Source of the DNA: DASTPP01 sp035762175
Lineage (GTDB): Bacteria; Myxococcota_A; Polyangia; Polyangiales; Polyangiaceae
Length of the DNA: 14,783 nucleotides
Assembly: GCA_035762175.1 (NCBI GenBank)
Contig: DASTPP010000335.1
Coordinates: 1-14,783 of the forward strand
Reading direction: 5' to 3'
Under the pieces are notes generated by a model. That model was not told the DNA's origin, searched no databases, and saw nothing but the letters and a program-made list of their open reading frames with translations. Within the stretch, counting starts at the first letter, position 1. Every line of letters starts with the position of its first letter. A program made the position numbers and the translations under genes. Below are positions 6,738-14,320 of the stretch, piece after piece.

Positions 6738-9310
6738 GCGCCTCGACTTGGCCCGGCGCCCCCCTCGACGCGGCCGCCCTCGCAGCCGCCCGGGGAGCCC
6801 TGCGGCGGCGGGTGGTAGAGACGCCCGTTCGCCGCTCCTTCTTCCTCGAGCGCGCGCTGCGGCGGCGGCGGGTGTGGCTGAAGCTCGAGCAGCAGCAGCA
6901 GACCGGGTCGTTCAAGTTGCGGGGGGCGTTCCTGGCGCTCTTGGCGACACCCCGAGAGCTGACCGTATTCACGGCTTCAGCAGGCAACCATGCCCTGGCC
7001 ATGGCACACGCGGCCGCCGCTACCGGGCATCGCCTCGTAATCTACGGCCCTCATACGATGTCGAGCGTCAAGCGCGAGCGCCTCGCCATCTACCCAGCAG
7101 CCTTCCGCGCGGCCGGGACGACCTTGATGGAGGCCTGCCAGGAGGCCGAGGCCCACGCGCGGCGCTCCGGCGGCGTCTTCATCTCTCCCTACGAACACCC
7201 CACGGTCGTGCTCGGCCAGGCCACGGTGACGTCTGAGGTGCTCGAGCAGATCCCCCAGGTCTCGGCGGTGGTGGTGCCCACCGGCGGCGGCGGGCTCGCG
7301 GCCGGCGCGGCGATGGCAGTCGCCGCTGAGGGACGGCGGGTGCAGGTGATCGCGTGCCAGGCGGCGCGCGCGCCCTCACTCTCGGCCGCGGTCAACGGCG
7401 CCGAGCTGCCGCCTGCGATCCACCGGCCGAGCCTCGCCGACGGGCTACTCGTCCACGTCGACCGCGGGGCGGCGACAGTCGAGCCGTGCCGCCACCTCGG
7501 CGTGCACTTCGTACACGTCGACGAGGAAGAGATCGCGGCGGGCATGGTCAGCCTCCTCCACCACGAGAGCCTGGCGGTCGAGGGCGCGGGCGCGGCCGCC
7601 GTGGCCGCGGCCCTCGGGGGCCACTTGGACGCCCTCGTCGAGGGGGACGAGATCGCGTTGCTCGTGACGGGGGGCAACGTGGCCTCGGCCCGCGTCGCCG
7701 AAGCCCTGACTTGGCCCTTCCGGCGACCGAAGCTGCTGCCGCTGCTCGGGCTGGTCGGGCGTGACGTCGAAGATGAACCCGTCCTCGGCGGCCCGCCTGC
7801 TGCGCCGGCGCGTCAGGGGCATCCGTCGGCCATCGCCTCGCTGGCCCGCGGGGTGGCCGACCACGCGACGGCGGCGACGGCCGCAGCGCGAGCGCTCGAG
7901 GCGTACTGCGTCGGAGAGCAACTCGAGGTCTTCCCCGAAGAGCACGCTGCGCGCCGCGGCCTCGCCGACCTCGTCTCCGGCCTCGCGGAGGCCTTGCGAT
8001 CTCGTGCCGCCGATGCCCGCACACCCCCTCATGCCCTCGAAGGGCTGAGCCGGACCGCGCTGCAGAGCGCGGCCGCCCTCGCCGAGTACGGCCGCTGGCA
8101 GTCGCCGTCGTACGCCCAGTCCGTCGCGGCGACGTTCGCGCGCCTGGCGTCGCAGGGCTCCGGCTCCGTCAACTACACGCGCTACGGCTCGCCGGAGGTA
8201 GCCGAAGTCGAAGACCACCTGCTCGACGTGCTCGGCTTCGACCCACAGCACGTGGGGCTGCTGGCCACGTCCTCGGGCATGGCCGCCTACGCCCTGATCG
8301 AGGCTTATCTGCTGCGCGCGGCGCTGCGCCCCGGCGACGCGGTGCTTCTCTCGCCTTACATCTATTTCGAGGCGCAAGAGCAACTCACGTCCCTGCCCGG
8401 CGTGACCTTGATCCAGAGCGACACTTACGACGTCGACGACCTGCTGGCGCTGACCGCGGAGCGAAGCCCCCGGGTCATCTTTCTAGACCCGCTTGCTAAC
8501 GACGCCGGGCTGCGCATGATCGACGTCGAGGGCTTCCTGCGCCGGCTTTCGGCCGCCTCGCCGAAGCCGTGCTGGGTCGTGGTCGACGGCACGATGCTCT
8601 CGGGGGCGCTCGACCCCTTCGTGGCGGTACCCCCCGAGAGCCCGCTCACGGTCCTGTATTGGGAGAGCGGCTCAAAGTACCTGCAGCTCGGGCTCGACCT
8701 CACCCTCCTCGGGCTTGTGGCTGCCCCGCGCAGGCTCAGCCCGTCCCTGGGGCGGCTGCGGCGCAACACGGGGGCGGCCCTCTACCCTTCGGCGGCGGCG
8801 GTGTTGCCGCGCTACCCGCGGGAAGTGCTCGCGTCCCGCATGGCGCGGATGACCCGGGCGGCGGCGGCGTTCTGCGAGGCCCTAGCGGGCTCAGACGCGC
8901 GGCGCTGGGTGAAGCCTATCTTTCCCGGGCACGCGTCACATCCCGACCACGCTCTGGCCGCGTCGAAGCCCCACGCGGGCGGTGTGGTGGTGCTGCGCTT
9001 CGAGCCGCCGGGGATGAACAACCGCGACGCGCTCCACGCGCTGCTCGAGCGCGTGCTTCACCTGGCACGCGAGCACCGCGTACCGCTCGCGCACGGGGTG
9101 AGCTTCGGCTTCAGCACACCCCGCGTCTGCGCCGCCGCCGCGATGGCCGAGTCGGCCCCGGCCTTCCTGCGCCTGAGCGTCGGCGATTTGAGCGAAGAGC
9201 AGGCGCGCGGCCTCGCGGAGCTGTTCCGGTGCGCTATTACAGGGGTCGGCCGCACCTGGGAGCGGCTGCGATCAGCCGACCGAGAGAGCCCCCCCGAGAG
9301 CCATCCATGA
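6734..9310 (+). CDS. Bifunctional PLP enzyme: threonine-dehydratase-like + cystathionine-synthase-like fusion
   Basis: This is an 858-residue product; the ATG at 6734 overlaps the upstream stop (ATGA). Residues about 10-330 are a fold-type II PLP enzyme of the threonine dehydratase/serine racemase group: LEQQQQTGSFKLRGA with the expected Schiff-base Lys61, SAGNHALAMAHAAA (82-95), the phosphate loop PTGGGGLAAG (182-191), and VEGAGAAAV and VTGGNVA. After a helical linker, residues about 450-850 are a fold-type I Cys/Met-metabolism enzyme: NYTRYGSPEVAEVE (480-493), SSGMAAYAL, the pyridine-binding Asp618 in VVVDGTMLSG, and WESGSKYLQLGLD with the likely catalytic Lys648. The two halves are normally separate enzymes of unrelated fold. 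Together they suggest alpha,beta-elimination or beta/gamma-replacement on Ser, Thr or homoserine derivatives, making a dehydro-, thioether- or diamino-type building block (inference). Both lysines are present, so both halves may be active. No frameshift is seen between them. Confidence 0.88.
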   Translation: MSASTWPGAPLDAAALAAARGALRRRVVETPVRRSFFLERALRRRRVWLKLEQQQQTGSFKLRGAFLALLATPRELTVFTASAGNHALAMAHAAAATGHRLVIYGPHTMSSVKRERLAIYPAAFRAAGTTLMEACQEAEAHARRSGGVFISPYEHPTVVLGQATVTSEVLEQIPQVSAVVVPTGGGGLAAGAAMAVAAEGRRVQVIACQAARAPSLSAAVNGAELPPAIHRPSLADGLLVHVDRGAATVEPCRHLGVHFVHVDEEEIAAGMVSLLHHESLAVEGAGAAAVAAALGGHLDALVEGDEIALLVTGGNVASARVAEALTWPFRRPKLLPLLGLVGRDVEDEPVLGGPPAAPARQGHPSAIASLARGVADHATAATAAARALEAYCVGEQLEVFPEEHAARRGLADLVSGLAEALRSRAADARTPPHALEGLSRTALQSAAALAEYGRWQSPSYAQSVAATFARLASQGSGSVNYTRYGSPEVAEVEDHLLDVLGFDPQHVGLLATSSGMAAYALIEAYLLRAALRPGDAVLLSPYIYFEAQEQLTSLPGVTLIQSDTYDVDDLLALTAERSPRVIFLDPLANDAGLRMIDVEGFLRRLSAASPKPCWVVVDGTMLSGALDPFVAVPPESPLTVLYWESGSKYLQLGLDLTLLGLVAAPRRLSPSLGRLRRNTGAALYPSAAAVLPRYPREVLASRMARMTRAAAAFCEALAGSDARRWVKPIFPGHASHPDHALAASKPHAGGVVVLRFEPPGMNNRDALHALLERVLHLAREHRVPLAHGVSFGFSTPRVCAAAAMAESAPAFLRLSVGDLSEEQARGLAELFRCAITGVGRTWERLRSADRESPPESHP

Positions 9311-11058
9311 CTTCCGAGCGCGAGACTTCCGCCACATTTTGGGACGCCCTTGCCGACGTTTACGACGACGTATTCCCCGCTACGCTCCACCACCACCGAG
9401 AGGCCGAGCTGGCGCTCGGCGAAGGACTGGCGGCGACCGTGGCCGAGGCTGGCCCCGAGCTCTGGGCCCTCGACCTCGGCTGCGGCACTGGCTGGGCCTC
9501 GGCGACGCTGCGCCGGTCGCGGCCGGGCCGCTCGCTGCGTCTCGTACTCGTCGATTCGAGCCCCCAAATGGTCGCGCGCGCGCGCGGCGCGCTACCGGCG
9601 GGGGCCGTCGCCGATGCGTTCGTGGCCCCCCTCGAGTCGGCAGCGCTGTGGGCCGCCCTGCCGCGCGACCGCTTCGACCTCGTCCTCGCGACCTTCTCCG
9701 TGCATCACGTCCCGCCCCGCGACGTGCCGGCGTTGTTCGAGGCCGTCAGCGGCTCGCTGCGGGAGGGCGGCTACGTCTTCTTGCTCGACGCCGTCGACGG
9801 CGGCGCCCTCGGCAAAGAGCTGGTGCGGCGAGTGGAGGCGGGGCTCGAAGACGAGCGCTTCCACGCCGCCGTCGCGCGCGGCGACCAGGCACTGAAGGCG
9901 CTGCCAGAGTCGATGCGTCGCCATCGCGATTACCCACAGCGCGTCTCCGAGCTGCTCGTCGCGCTGGAGGCGGCTGGCTTCGAGGCGACCTGCACGTGGC
10001 GGCGCTACGACTTGGCGCTTATCGTCGCCCGACGTCGGCCGAGAGCGCAGGTCGAGGCCGCCGAGGCCGCTCCGGCGCCGCTGCCGGCGCGCGCTGGCGT
10101 GCTGCCGAGCGTGCTCGAAGCGGTCGGGTGGACGCCGCTAATCGCCCTCGACCGGCTGCACCGCGGACACCCCGGTCGCATCTTGCTCAAGCTCGAGTAC
10201 CTGAACCCGGGGGGCAGCAAGAAAGATCGCGCCGCGCTCGCCATCGTGCGTCACGCCCGGCGGGCCGGCGCGCTCGCCCCCGGGCAGCCCGTGGTGGAGC
10301 TCACGAGCGGCAACTTCGGGGCCGGCCTGGCGATTGCGTGCGCGATCCTCGGCCACCCCTTCGTGGCGGTAATGAGCGCGGGTAACAGCCCAGAGCGGGC
10401 CGCGATGATGCGTGGGCTAGGGGCCGAGATCGTGCTGGTGCCGCAAGCCCCAGGCTCCCGGCCCGGGCAGGTGAGCGGCGCGGACCTCGCGCTCGTCGAG
10501 CAACGCACCGAGCAGCTCGTCGTCGAGCGCGGCGCCTTCCGCGCGGACCAGTTCCGGCTCGCAGCCAACGCCCTCGCCCACGAGTACGGCACGGGCGCCG
10601 AGATCTTGCGCCAGAGCGGAGGCGAGCTCACGGCCTTCGTCGACTTCGTCGGCTCGGGGGGCACCTTCGCCGGCGTCGCGTGCTGCCTGAAGGCGGCGCG
10701 GCCGGACATCGCCTGCTACGTGGTGGAGCCGGCCGACGCCGCCTTCCTCGCGGGGCGGCCGGTCACGCGGCCTGGGCACCGGCTTCAAGGCGGCGGCTAC
10801 GCGCGCGCGCTCGAGCTGTTCGACCCGGCCCTGTGCGACGGATTCATCGAGGTGTCCGACCAAGAGGCGATCGAGTACGCCCGGGCCCTCGCCCGAACCG
10901 AGGGCGTGTTCGCGGGGTTCTCGACCGGGGCGAACTTGGCCGCGGCCGCGCGGCTGCTGCGGCAGGCCGGGGGCGGCACCGTCGCCTGCCTCGCCAGCGA
11001 CAGCGGCCTCAAATACTTGAGCACCGATCTGTACCGAGAGAACGAGCCGCCCGCCTAA
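9307..11058 (+). CDS. Methyltransferase fused to cysteine-synthase/CBS-like PLP enzyme
   Basis: This is a 583-residue product; the ATG at 9307 overlaps the upstream stop (ATGA). Residues about 10-240 are a class I SAM methyltransferase: FWDALADVYDDVFP, motif I LDLGCGTGWA (55-64), acidic residue in LVLVDSSP, and LATFSVHHVPPRDVPALF with LREGGYVFLLD. After a short Ala/Pro linker (about 245-262), residues about 265-575 form a fold-type II PLP enzyme of the CysK/cystathionine beta-synthase group: GWTPLIALDRL, NPGGSKKDRAA with Lys306 at the expected PLP-lysine position, TSGNFGAGLA (333-342), the phosphate loop GSGGTFAG (449-456), QGGGYA and SDSGLKYLST (564-573). CysK-like enzymes perform beta-replacement on activated serine. 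The fusion suggests beta-replacement and methylation on the same intermediate, or one multi-enzyme complex (inference). It could also be a dedicated diaminopropionate- or S-methylcysteine-type synthase. It is the last gene of the overlapping block. Confidence 0.88.
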   Translation: MTSERETSATFWDALADVYDDVFPATLHHHREAELALGEGLAATVAEAGPELWALDLGCGTGWASATLRRSRPGRSLRLVLVDSSPQMVARARGALPAGAVADAFVAPLESAALWAALPRDRFDLVLATFSVHHVPPRDVPALFEAVSGSLREGGYVFLLDAVDGGALGKELVRRVEAGLEDERFHAAVARGDQALKALPESMRRHRDYPQRVSELLVALEAAGFEATCTWRRYDLALIVARRRPRAQVEAAEAAPAPLPARAGVLPSVLEAVGWTPLIALDRLHRGHPGRILLKLEYLNPGGSKKDRAALAIVRHARRAGALAPGQPVVELTSGNFGAGLAIACAILGHPFVAVMSAGNSPERAAMMRGLGAEIVLVPQAPGSRPGQVSGADLALVEQRTEQLVVERGAFRADQFRLAANALAHEYGTGAEILRQSGGELTAFVDFVGSGGTFAGVACCLKAARPDIACYVVEPADAAFLAGRPVTRPGHRLQGGGYARALELFDPALCDGFIEVSDQEAIEYARALARTEGVFAGFSTGANLAAAARLLRQAGGGTVACLASDSGLKYLSTDLYRENEPPA

Positions 11059-11071
11059 AGCGGCGCGACGC

Positions 11072-11082
11072 GGAGGAGGAGG
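11072..11082 (+). promoter_or_regulatory. Strong Shine-Dalgarno site of the second radical SAM gene
   Basis: GGAGGAGGAGG lies 6 bases before the ATG at 11089. It is the longest purine ribosome-binding site in the window and sits in a 30-base gap, whereas the preceding genes from 3180 to 9307 are coupled by overlap. It fixes the start of the gene at 11089 and suggests independent translation of that gene. Confidence 0.75.
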
Positions 11083-11088
11083 ACGGAC

Positions 11089-13032
11089 ATGGCCGGCTAC
11101 GCACCCAGCAACGAGGTCGATTGGCTGCTCGCATTCCCGCCGCTGGTCAGCTCCAACTGGGGCAACTATTACCCCTCGCTAGCGGTGCTCGACAGCGTCC
11201 TGCACGGCATGGGCGTCAGCGCGCGGCAGGTGGACCTCAACGAGGAGTTTCTCGACTACCTCATCGAGCCGAGCCGTCTCAACCGCATCGAGCAGAGTGA
11301 TGGCGGCCGTAGCCGCGCCGACGCGTCCGACGTCCCGCAGCGGGCGGCCGCCCAACTCGCCCGGCGCGAGCGCCACCGCATCGTCAACGCCCGCGGCCAG
11401 CACGTATCCGACGGCGAGTGGAACGGCTTCGAGCTCACGGTCGAGCTGTCCCGGCCCTTCCACATCGACCGCCCGGCGCTCGCGGTGGCCCAAGCACTGC
11501 CGCTCGATCCTGTCGCCCGCGAGTATCGCTCGTTCTTTGAAACCTCGTCGCTACCGGACGCGCTGTCGCGGACGCGGCGAGCGGTCGGCATCTCCGTGCC
11601 CATGGGCCCCCAGCTCGGCCCCGCACTTATCCTGGCGCGCCTCGTCCGCGAGGTCCGCCCCGACCTCAAAATCGTGCTCGGGGGGCCGACGATGACGCTA
11701 ATGCAACCCGCCGTACTGTCGGCCCTGCTCGAGGCCGTACCCGCTCTCGACGCGGTCGTCCGCTTCGAGGGCGAGCCCGCCCTGACGGCGCTGGCGGGTC
11801 AGCTCGCGAGCGGGCGCTGGGACCCGGCCTCGGTGCCCGGGGTCGTGACGCGCGGCCGCGCCGTGCTGCCGCTGCGCCGGGCACCGGCGGAGGTGGGCCG
11901 AGTGCCTGCGGCGCGCTTCGATGCCGAGCTACTCGGCCGCCTCGAAGAGCCGCGGGTGGGCGTGTTGCAGGCCCGCGGCTGTTACTGGGGGAAGTGCGCC
12001 TACTGCGACTTCATCGAGCTCTTCTCCTCGACCAGCCGCTACGTCAGCCGCCAGCCCCGCACGGTGTTCGACGAACTGTCCCGGCTCGCGACCGAGGAGG
12101 GCATCCGGCGTTTCTGGCTGATCACGGAGGCGTTGCCCCCCAGCCAGGCGCAGCGGATCGCGCGCGGCGTCATCGACGCTGGCCTGTCGATCGACTGGCG
12201 CTCCTTCGCGATGGTCGACGATCGTTTCACCACCGACGTCCTAGCCGCGTGCCGCGACTCGGGCTGCAGCAGCCTTACGATCGGCCTCGAGACGATGAGC
12301 GACCGCGTCCTCGCCCTGGTCGAGAAGGCGGCCGATCGCGCGGCGAATCTGCGGTTCTTCGACCGAGTGCGGGCGGCGGGCATGCGGATCAGCGTCAACC
12401 TAATTCCCAACCTGCCTAGCACCACCCGGGCCGAGGCGATGGAATCGCTCGGCCTACTTCGGGACTACGCCGACATCTTCCACACAGTCGCCGTCTTCCC
12501 CTACGAAGCTACGGCTTCCTCCGCCGTGGGACGCAACCCAGGGCGGTACGGCCTCAAGGTCTGGAAGGGTTCGGGGACTGGAGGTCAAGCGCAGTTCAGC
12601 TCGAATGCTCTCGTCGTCGAGGACCCGGCTATGCGTTCGGACGAGTTGGAGGAGGTCCTGGCCGCCTACCGCGCCTTCGCCCGCGAGGTGCGAAATGCAT
12701 CTCCCCGCAGGACGCTTAACGACCAGCTTGAGCGCGGGCGACGTGCCCCACGCGGGCTCGCCTTCCGCTCAGGTAGCGTTGCGGTGCTGCCCGACGAGCA
12801 GCAAACGATCGTTTATGATTGGTCTCGCGATCGTGCGTGGTGGTTCCCGAAGGAGTTCGAGGGTTGCCTGCAGCGCCTCCAAGACCTGGATCGCCCCACC
12901 CGCCGCGCGGATCTAGCGAACCTACTGGCCAACGGGGTCCCCACGGCTCGTATCCCAGGAACTATTGAGGCGCTCTTGCAGCAACTCCACCGAGCCGAGC
13001 TCCTGGGCGCAGCCGCTTCGCCAGGCCCGTAA
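11089..13032 (+). CDS. Cobalamin-binding radical SAM enzyme (copy 2)
   Basis: This is a 647-residue product, co-linear with copy 1 (3806-5734) over its whole length. Shared landmarks are LLAFPPLVSSNWGNYYPS, QVDLNEEFLDYL, VGISVPMGPQLGPALILARL (166-185), IVLGGPTMTLM, RGCYWGKCAYCDF (Cys298, Cys303, Cys306, CX4CX2C), WLITEALPPSQ, LTIGLETMSDRVLALV, LIPNLPSTTRAEA, and VAVFPYEATASS followed by GRNPGRYGL. Residues about 555-640 (VAVLPDEQQTIVYDWSRDRA, later EALLQQLHRAELLG) form a PqqD-like C-terminal domain, as in copy 1. The insert near residues 65-115 is longer than in copy 1. The gene is a clear duplication with divergence, so the two enzymes probably act on related sites or do successive steps. 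Reaction not determinable; C-methylation is the most common B12-radical SAM outcome. It ends the operon. Confidence 0.92.
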   Translation: MAGYAPSNEVDWLLAFPPLVSSNWGNYYPSLAVLDSVLHGMGVSARQVDLNEEFLDYLIEPSRLNRIEQSDGGRSRADASDVPQRAAAQLARRERHRIVNARGQHVSDGEWNGFELTVELSRPFHIDRPALAVAQALPLDPVAREYRSFFETSSLPDALSRTRRAVGISVPMGPQLGPALILARLVREVRPDLKIVLGGPTMTLMQPAVLSALLEAVPALDAVVRFEGEPALTALAGQLASGRWDPASVPGVVTRGRAVLPLRRAPAEVGRVPAARFDAELLGRLEEPRVGVLQARGCYWGKCAYCDFIELFSSTSRYVSRQPRTVFDELSRLATEEGIRRFWLITEALPPSQAQRIARGVIDAGLSIDWRSFAMVDDRFTTDVLAACRDSGCSSLTIGLETMSDRVLALVEKAADRAANLRFFDRVRAAGMRISVNLIPNLPSTTRAEAMESLGLLRDYADIFHTVAVFPYEATASSAVGRNPGRYGLKVWKGSGTGGQAQFSSNALVVEDPAMRSDELEEVLAAYRAFAREVRNASPRRTLNDQLERGRRAPRGLAFRSGSVAVLPDEQQTIVYDWSRDRAWWFPKEFEGCLQRLQDLDRPTRRADLANLLANGVPTARIPGTIEALLQQLHRAELLGAAASPGP

Positions 13033-13041
13033 ACCGACCGG

Positions 13042-13065
13042 CTTTCGCCATGCGGCTGTCGAAAG
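13042..13065 (+). terminator. Weak candidate hairpin at operon end
   Basis: CTTTCG (13042-13047) can pair with CGAAAG (13060-13065), with inner GCC/GGC pairing possible. It starts 9 bases after the stop of the second radical SAM gene. No T-run follows, so intrinsic termination is doubtful; it could be a processing or stabilising hairpin, or chance. Confidence 0.25.
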
Positions 13066-13114
13066 TCCCTCGTCATAGACCGTATGCACTCTTCTCAAAT
13101 TTGTTTGCGGCCAG

Positions 13115-13303
13115 ATGCGGACGCTCTGCGAAGCCTGCGACGGGGGGCGCGTCACGTACTCCGAGGCCTGCTGGCTTGCCCGCCGGCGTCCCATGGTTCG
13201 TCAGGCAGGGCGACGCTATCAACGCACGGCGCGAGAAGCCGCCCTGCGCGCGGCCCGACAGCAGCGCTACCGTGCTCGACACGCCGGCGTGACGCATCCT
13301 TCC
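13115..13303 (+). pseudogene. Possible remnant of a small Cys/Arg-rich (zinc-finger-like) protein
   Basis: Reading from the ATG at 13115 gives MRTLCEACDGGRVTYSEAC, then an Arg/Ala/Gln-rich helix with RRYQRTAREAALRA and RQQRYRARHAGVTHPSP. This resembles small zinc-ribbon proteins with an ARQARYRAR..VTH segment that I associate with transposase neighbourhoods, though I cannot confirm that here. After about 13303 the frame stays open but reads into unrelated sequence antisense to a CheB fragment, so any original gene has lost its end. There is no convincing ribosome site. Reality of the gene is uncertain. Confidence 0.35.
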
Positions 13304-13413
13304 CCCGCCTTGGCCCCCCAACACCCTCTCGATAGACACCGAATTTCAACGCCGCTTTTTGACGCTTTTTCACTTCCGCTAACACAAGAGCTGCGTGTCG
13401 CGCAGGTCTTCGG

Positions 13414-13578
13414 CTACCGCCCGCTCGGCGCCCCCCCGAAGAGCGCCTCGACCGCCTCGAGCTCGCTGCGCGGCGGCGGCAGCCGCCCGCCGGCCACCAG
13501 CTCGGCCACCACCGCCCCGATGGCGTGCAGCGGCAGGACGAGGTCGGCGCCGCCGGCCTCGGCATGGGCCGCGAAGTC
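13414..13578 (-). pseudogene. C-terminal fragment of a CheB-type methylesterase domain
   Basis: On the - strand the frame ending at the TAG at 13414-13416 reads AHAEAGGADLVLPLHAIGAV, then VAELV and a Pro/Glu-rich end. This resembles the last part of CheB (protein-glutamate methylesterase) catalytic domains, where an AGAxDxVLPL..I segment precedes the C-terminus. Upstream of about 13578 the same frame has no CheB character and is instead antisense to the zinc-ribbon fragment on the + strand. The catalytic Ser, His and Asp regions are therefore missing. It is probably a broken gene left by a rearrangement. The left boundary is a true stop; the right boundary is approximate. Confidence 0.45.
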
Positions 13579-14088
13579 GCCCTCGCCGCCGACCCGACCG
13601 ACGCCAACGCCCTCGAGCTGCCCTACGGGCCCGACGCGACCCCCGCGGCGCTCCGTTGCCCCGCGTGCCGCGGCACCCTCTGGGAGATTCGAGAAGGCGA
13701 GATCACGCGCTACCGCTGCCAGGTGGGGCACGCCTACTCGAGCGCGACGCTGCTCGGGGCGCAAGGCCGCGGCCTCGAAGACGCGCTCTCGGCCGCCTGC
13801 CGCATGCTCGAAGAGAGCGCCACGTTCGCGCGGCGGATGGCGGCGCGCGCGGCCGCCTCGGACCGGGCGGCGGCGCGGGCGCAGTTCGAGGCCAAGGCGC
13901 GGCGCGCGTCCGAGCGGGCGGCGCTCCTTCGCCGCGCCCTCTCGCTCTCGACCGCCCCGCCCGGGGCGGGCGGCGGCGCACCGCCGGAGGCCGACGACGT
14001 CGCCGGCGGCGCGTTCGACGCGGCGCCGCAGGCGGCGCCGAGGCCGCGCGGTCCGGCGGCCGGTGGCAACGACGCGGGCGCCTCGTAG
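13564..14088 (+). CDS. CheB-associated zinc-ribbon tail fragment (probably truncated gene)
   Basis: From the ATG at 13564 (or a GTG at 13525) to TAG at 14088, 174 residues. Soon after the start comes a zinc-ribbon pattern: LRCPACRGTLWEI, RYRCQVGHAYS, then a helical LLGAQGRGLEDAL..CRMLEESATFARRMAARA. This is the C-terminal extension found on some CheB methylesterases and hybrid CheB/CheR proteins. The end is Ala/Pro/Gly-rich. The catalytic domain that should precede it is absent; the sequence just upstream is a CheB fragment in the opposite orientation. No good ribosome site is visible. Most likely a 3' remnant rather than an expressed chemotaxis gene, though a free-standing small protein is possible. 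Confidence 0.55.
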   Translation: MGREVALAADPTDANALELPYGPDATPAALRCPACRGTLWEIREGEITRYRCQVGHAYSSATLLGAQGRGLEDALSAACRMLEESATFARRMAARAAASDRAAARAQFEAKARRASERAALLRRALSLSTAPPGAGGGAPPEADDVAGGAFDAAPQAAPRPRGPAAGGNDAGAS

Positions 14089-14320
14089 GGGGCTCGACGC
14101 GCCGTCGGCCGCCGCGGCTAACGCCACCGCGCCTCGAGGCCGTGCTCGAGGCGACGGCGGCGCCCATGCGCAGCGGCGTGGCGACGCGCCCGTCGCTGAC
14201 GGCGTCTCGTGCGAGCGCGTGCCGGCCCGCTTTGGGCGCGTGCCCGCCGGCCGTCCCGGGGCGGTCGGCGGGCGAGTGCAAGGCGGCCGCGGCGAACTCG
14301 TGGGCCGCCTCCTCTCGACG
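14089..14320. other. Intergenic gap between convergent reading frames
   Basis: The 232 GC-rich bases have open frames on both strands, but none shows a recognisable motif, sensible composition or ribosome site. No terminator hairpin with a T-run is evident between the two converging genes. Confidence 0.4.

Larger units (their letters stand above)
13033..13413. other. Less GC-rich spacer between the operon and the chromosomal fragments
   Basis: This stretch of about 380 bases has visibly more A/T than its flanks, with two copies of CGCTTTTT about 10 bases apart near 13353-13370 and runs such as CTCAAATTTGTTT near 13095-13106. Apart from a weak hairpin at its left end and a zinc-finger-like ORF remnant at 13115-13303, no gene is supported in it. 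It looks like a junction between unrelated segments. Confidence 0.5.

Noticed and set aside
8569..9306. N-terminal extension of the methyltransferase-CysK protein
   Set aside because: It overlaps the fold-I PLP domain in another frame and is low-complexity; the ATGA overlap at 9307 gives the natural start.
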